DNA of 6,238 bases from Chloroflexota bacterium (GTDB lineage Bacteria; Chloroflexota; UBA6077; FW602-bin22; JACQUS01): the NCBI GenBank assembly GCA_016210125.1, contig JACQUS010000339.1:1-6238 (forward strand). Direction: 5' to 3'. Positions 6,074-6,238 of this stretch are shown piece by piece (position 1 is the stretch's first letter; every line of letters starts with the position of its first letter). The position numbers and the translations under genes are program-made. The notes under the pieces were generated by a model. The model was not told the origin of the DNA and searched no databases. It saw only the letters and a list, made by a program, of their open reading frames with translations.

Positions 6074-6238
6074 CTACGTCTCCCAGCTCAGGGGCCGGAG
6101 CGCCGCCAGCGAGCGCCGTAGCGCGTCGTCGGGCTCGTGCGGCACGGTCGTCTCCAGGATGCTCACGCCGTCGTAGCCCAGCGTGCGCAGGGTCTGTGCG
6201 ACCGCCGCGAAATCGACCTCGCCGTCGCCGACGGCGGC
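6074..6238 (-). CDS. C-terminus of a sugar phosphate isomerase/epimerase-like protein (partial)
   Basis: Reading the minus strand from the right edge gives 54 open codons ending in TAG (6076-6074): AAVGDGEVDFAAVAQTLR, then LGYDGVSILETT, then DDALRRSLAALRPLSWET. The pattern of VGDGEVDF, a helix, GYDGVSILE and a closing LRRSLAALRPL helix is typical of the last strand and helices of xylose isomerase-like TIM-barrel proteins (AP_endonuc_2 family, sugar phosphate isomerases/epimerases). The Glu in SILE corresponds to the usual metal-site region, though this cannot be proved from the fragment. The rest of the gene lies beyond the window. Only two bases separate its stop from that of the convergent methyltransferase. 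The family call is moderately sure; the substrate is unknown. Confidence 0.65.
   Translation of the reverse strand, partial: AAVGDGEVDFAAVAQTLRTLGYDGVSILETTVPHEPDDALRRSLAALRPLSWET

Noticed and set aside
1..6238. Search for tRNA, rRNA, CRISPR arrays, transposases and attachment sites
   Set aside because: No regularly spaced repeats, tRNA-like cloverleaf, rRNA signature or transposase motif was seen on either strand.

Overview
The window is GC-rich, densely packed bacterial DNA. It holds two complete genes and two genes cut by the window edges. Starts are mostly GTG and third codon positions are strongly G/C. The style of the PAS-GAF kinase, the secreted C39-like peptidase and the GC-rich palindromic repeats suggests Chloroflexota or a similar GC-rich, non-model lineage. 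That assignment rests on general resemblance only; no rRNA or marker gene is present.

Layout, left to right: (1) 3-2081, plus: the C-terminal part of a multi-sensor histidine kinase (PAS-PAS-GAF-HisKA-HATPase), open at the left edge. (2) 2053-3033, minus: an exported C39-like cysteine peptidase, convergent with the kinase and overlapping its 3' end by 29 bases. (3) About 3034-3140: a short divergent control region with promoter-like motifs on both strands. (4) 3141-6071, plus: one uninterrupted reading frame holding a CgeB-like glycosyltransferase, a TPR-like helical region, a low-complexity linker and a class I SAM-dependent methyltransferase. (5) 6074-6238, minus: the last 54 codons of a gene resembling the sugar phosphate isomerase/epimerase (xylose isomerase-like TIM barrel) family, cut by the right edge and separated from the previous stop by two bases.

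The most notable feature is the 340-base linker at 4898-5237. It has two palindromes and codon use unlike its flanks. It ends at a well-placed ribosome binding site and ATG for the methyltransferase. It looks like a former intergenic spacer carrying dispersed repeats that now stays open in frame. The two modules are therefore either one 976-residue fusion protein or two genes, glycosyltransferase and methyltransferase, joined by chance or by a sequence error. A glycosyltransferase with a methyltransferase fits synthesis and methylation of a surface glycan, and the sugar isomerase-like neighbour would suit sugar metabolism, but no substrate can be read from the sequence. The kinase and peptidase show no clear link to this pair. 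No tRNA, rRNA, CRISPR array, transposase or clear intrinsic terminator was seen.
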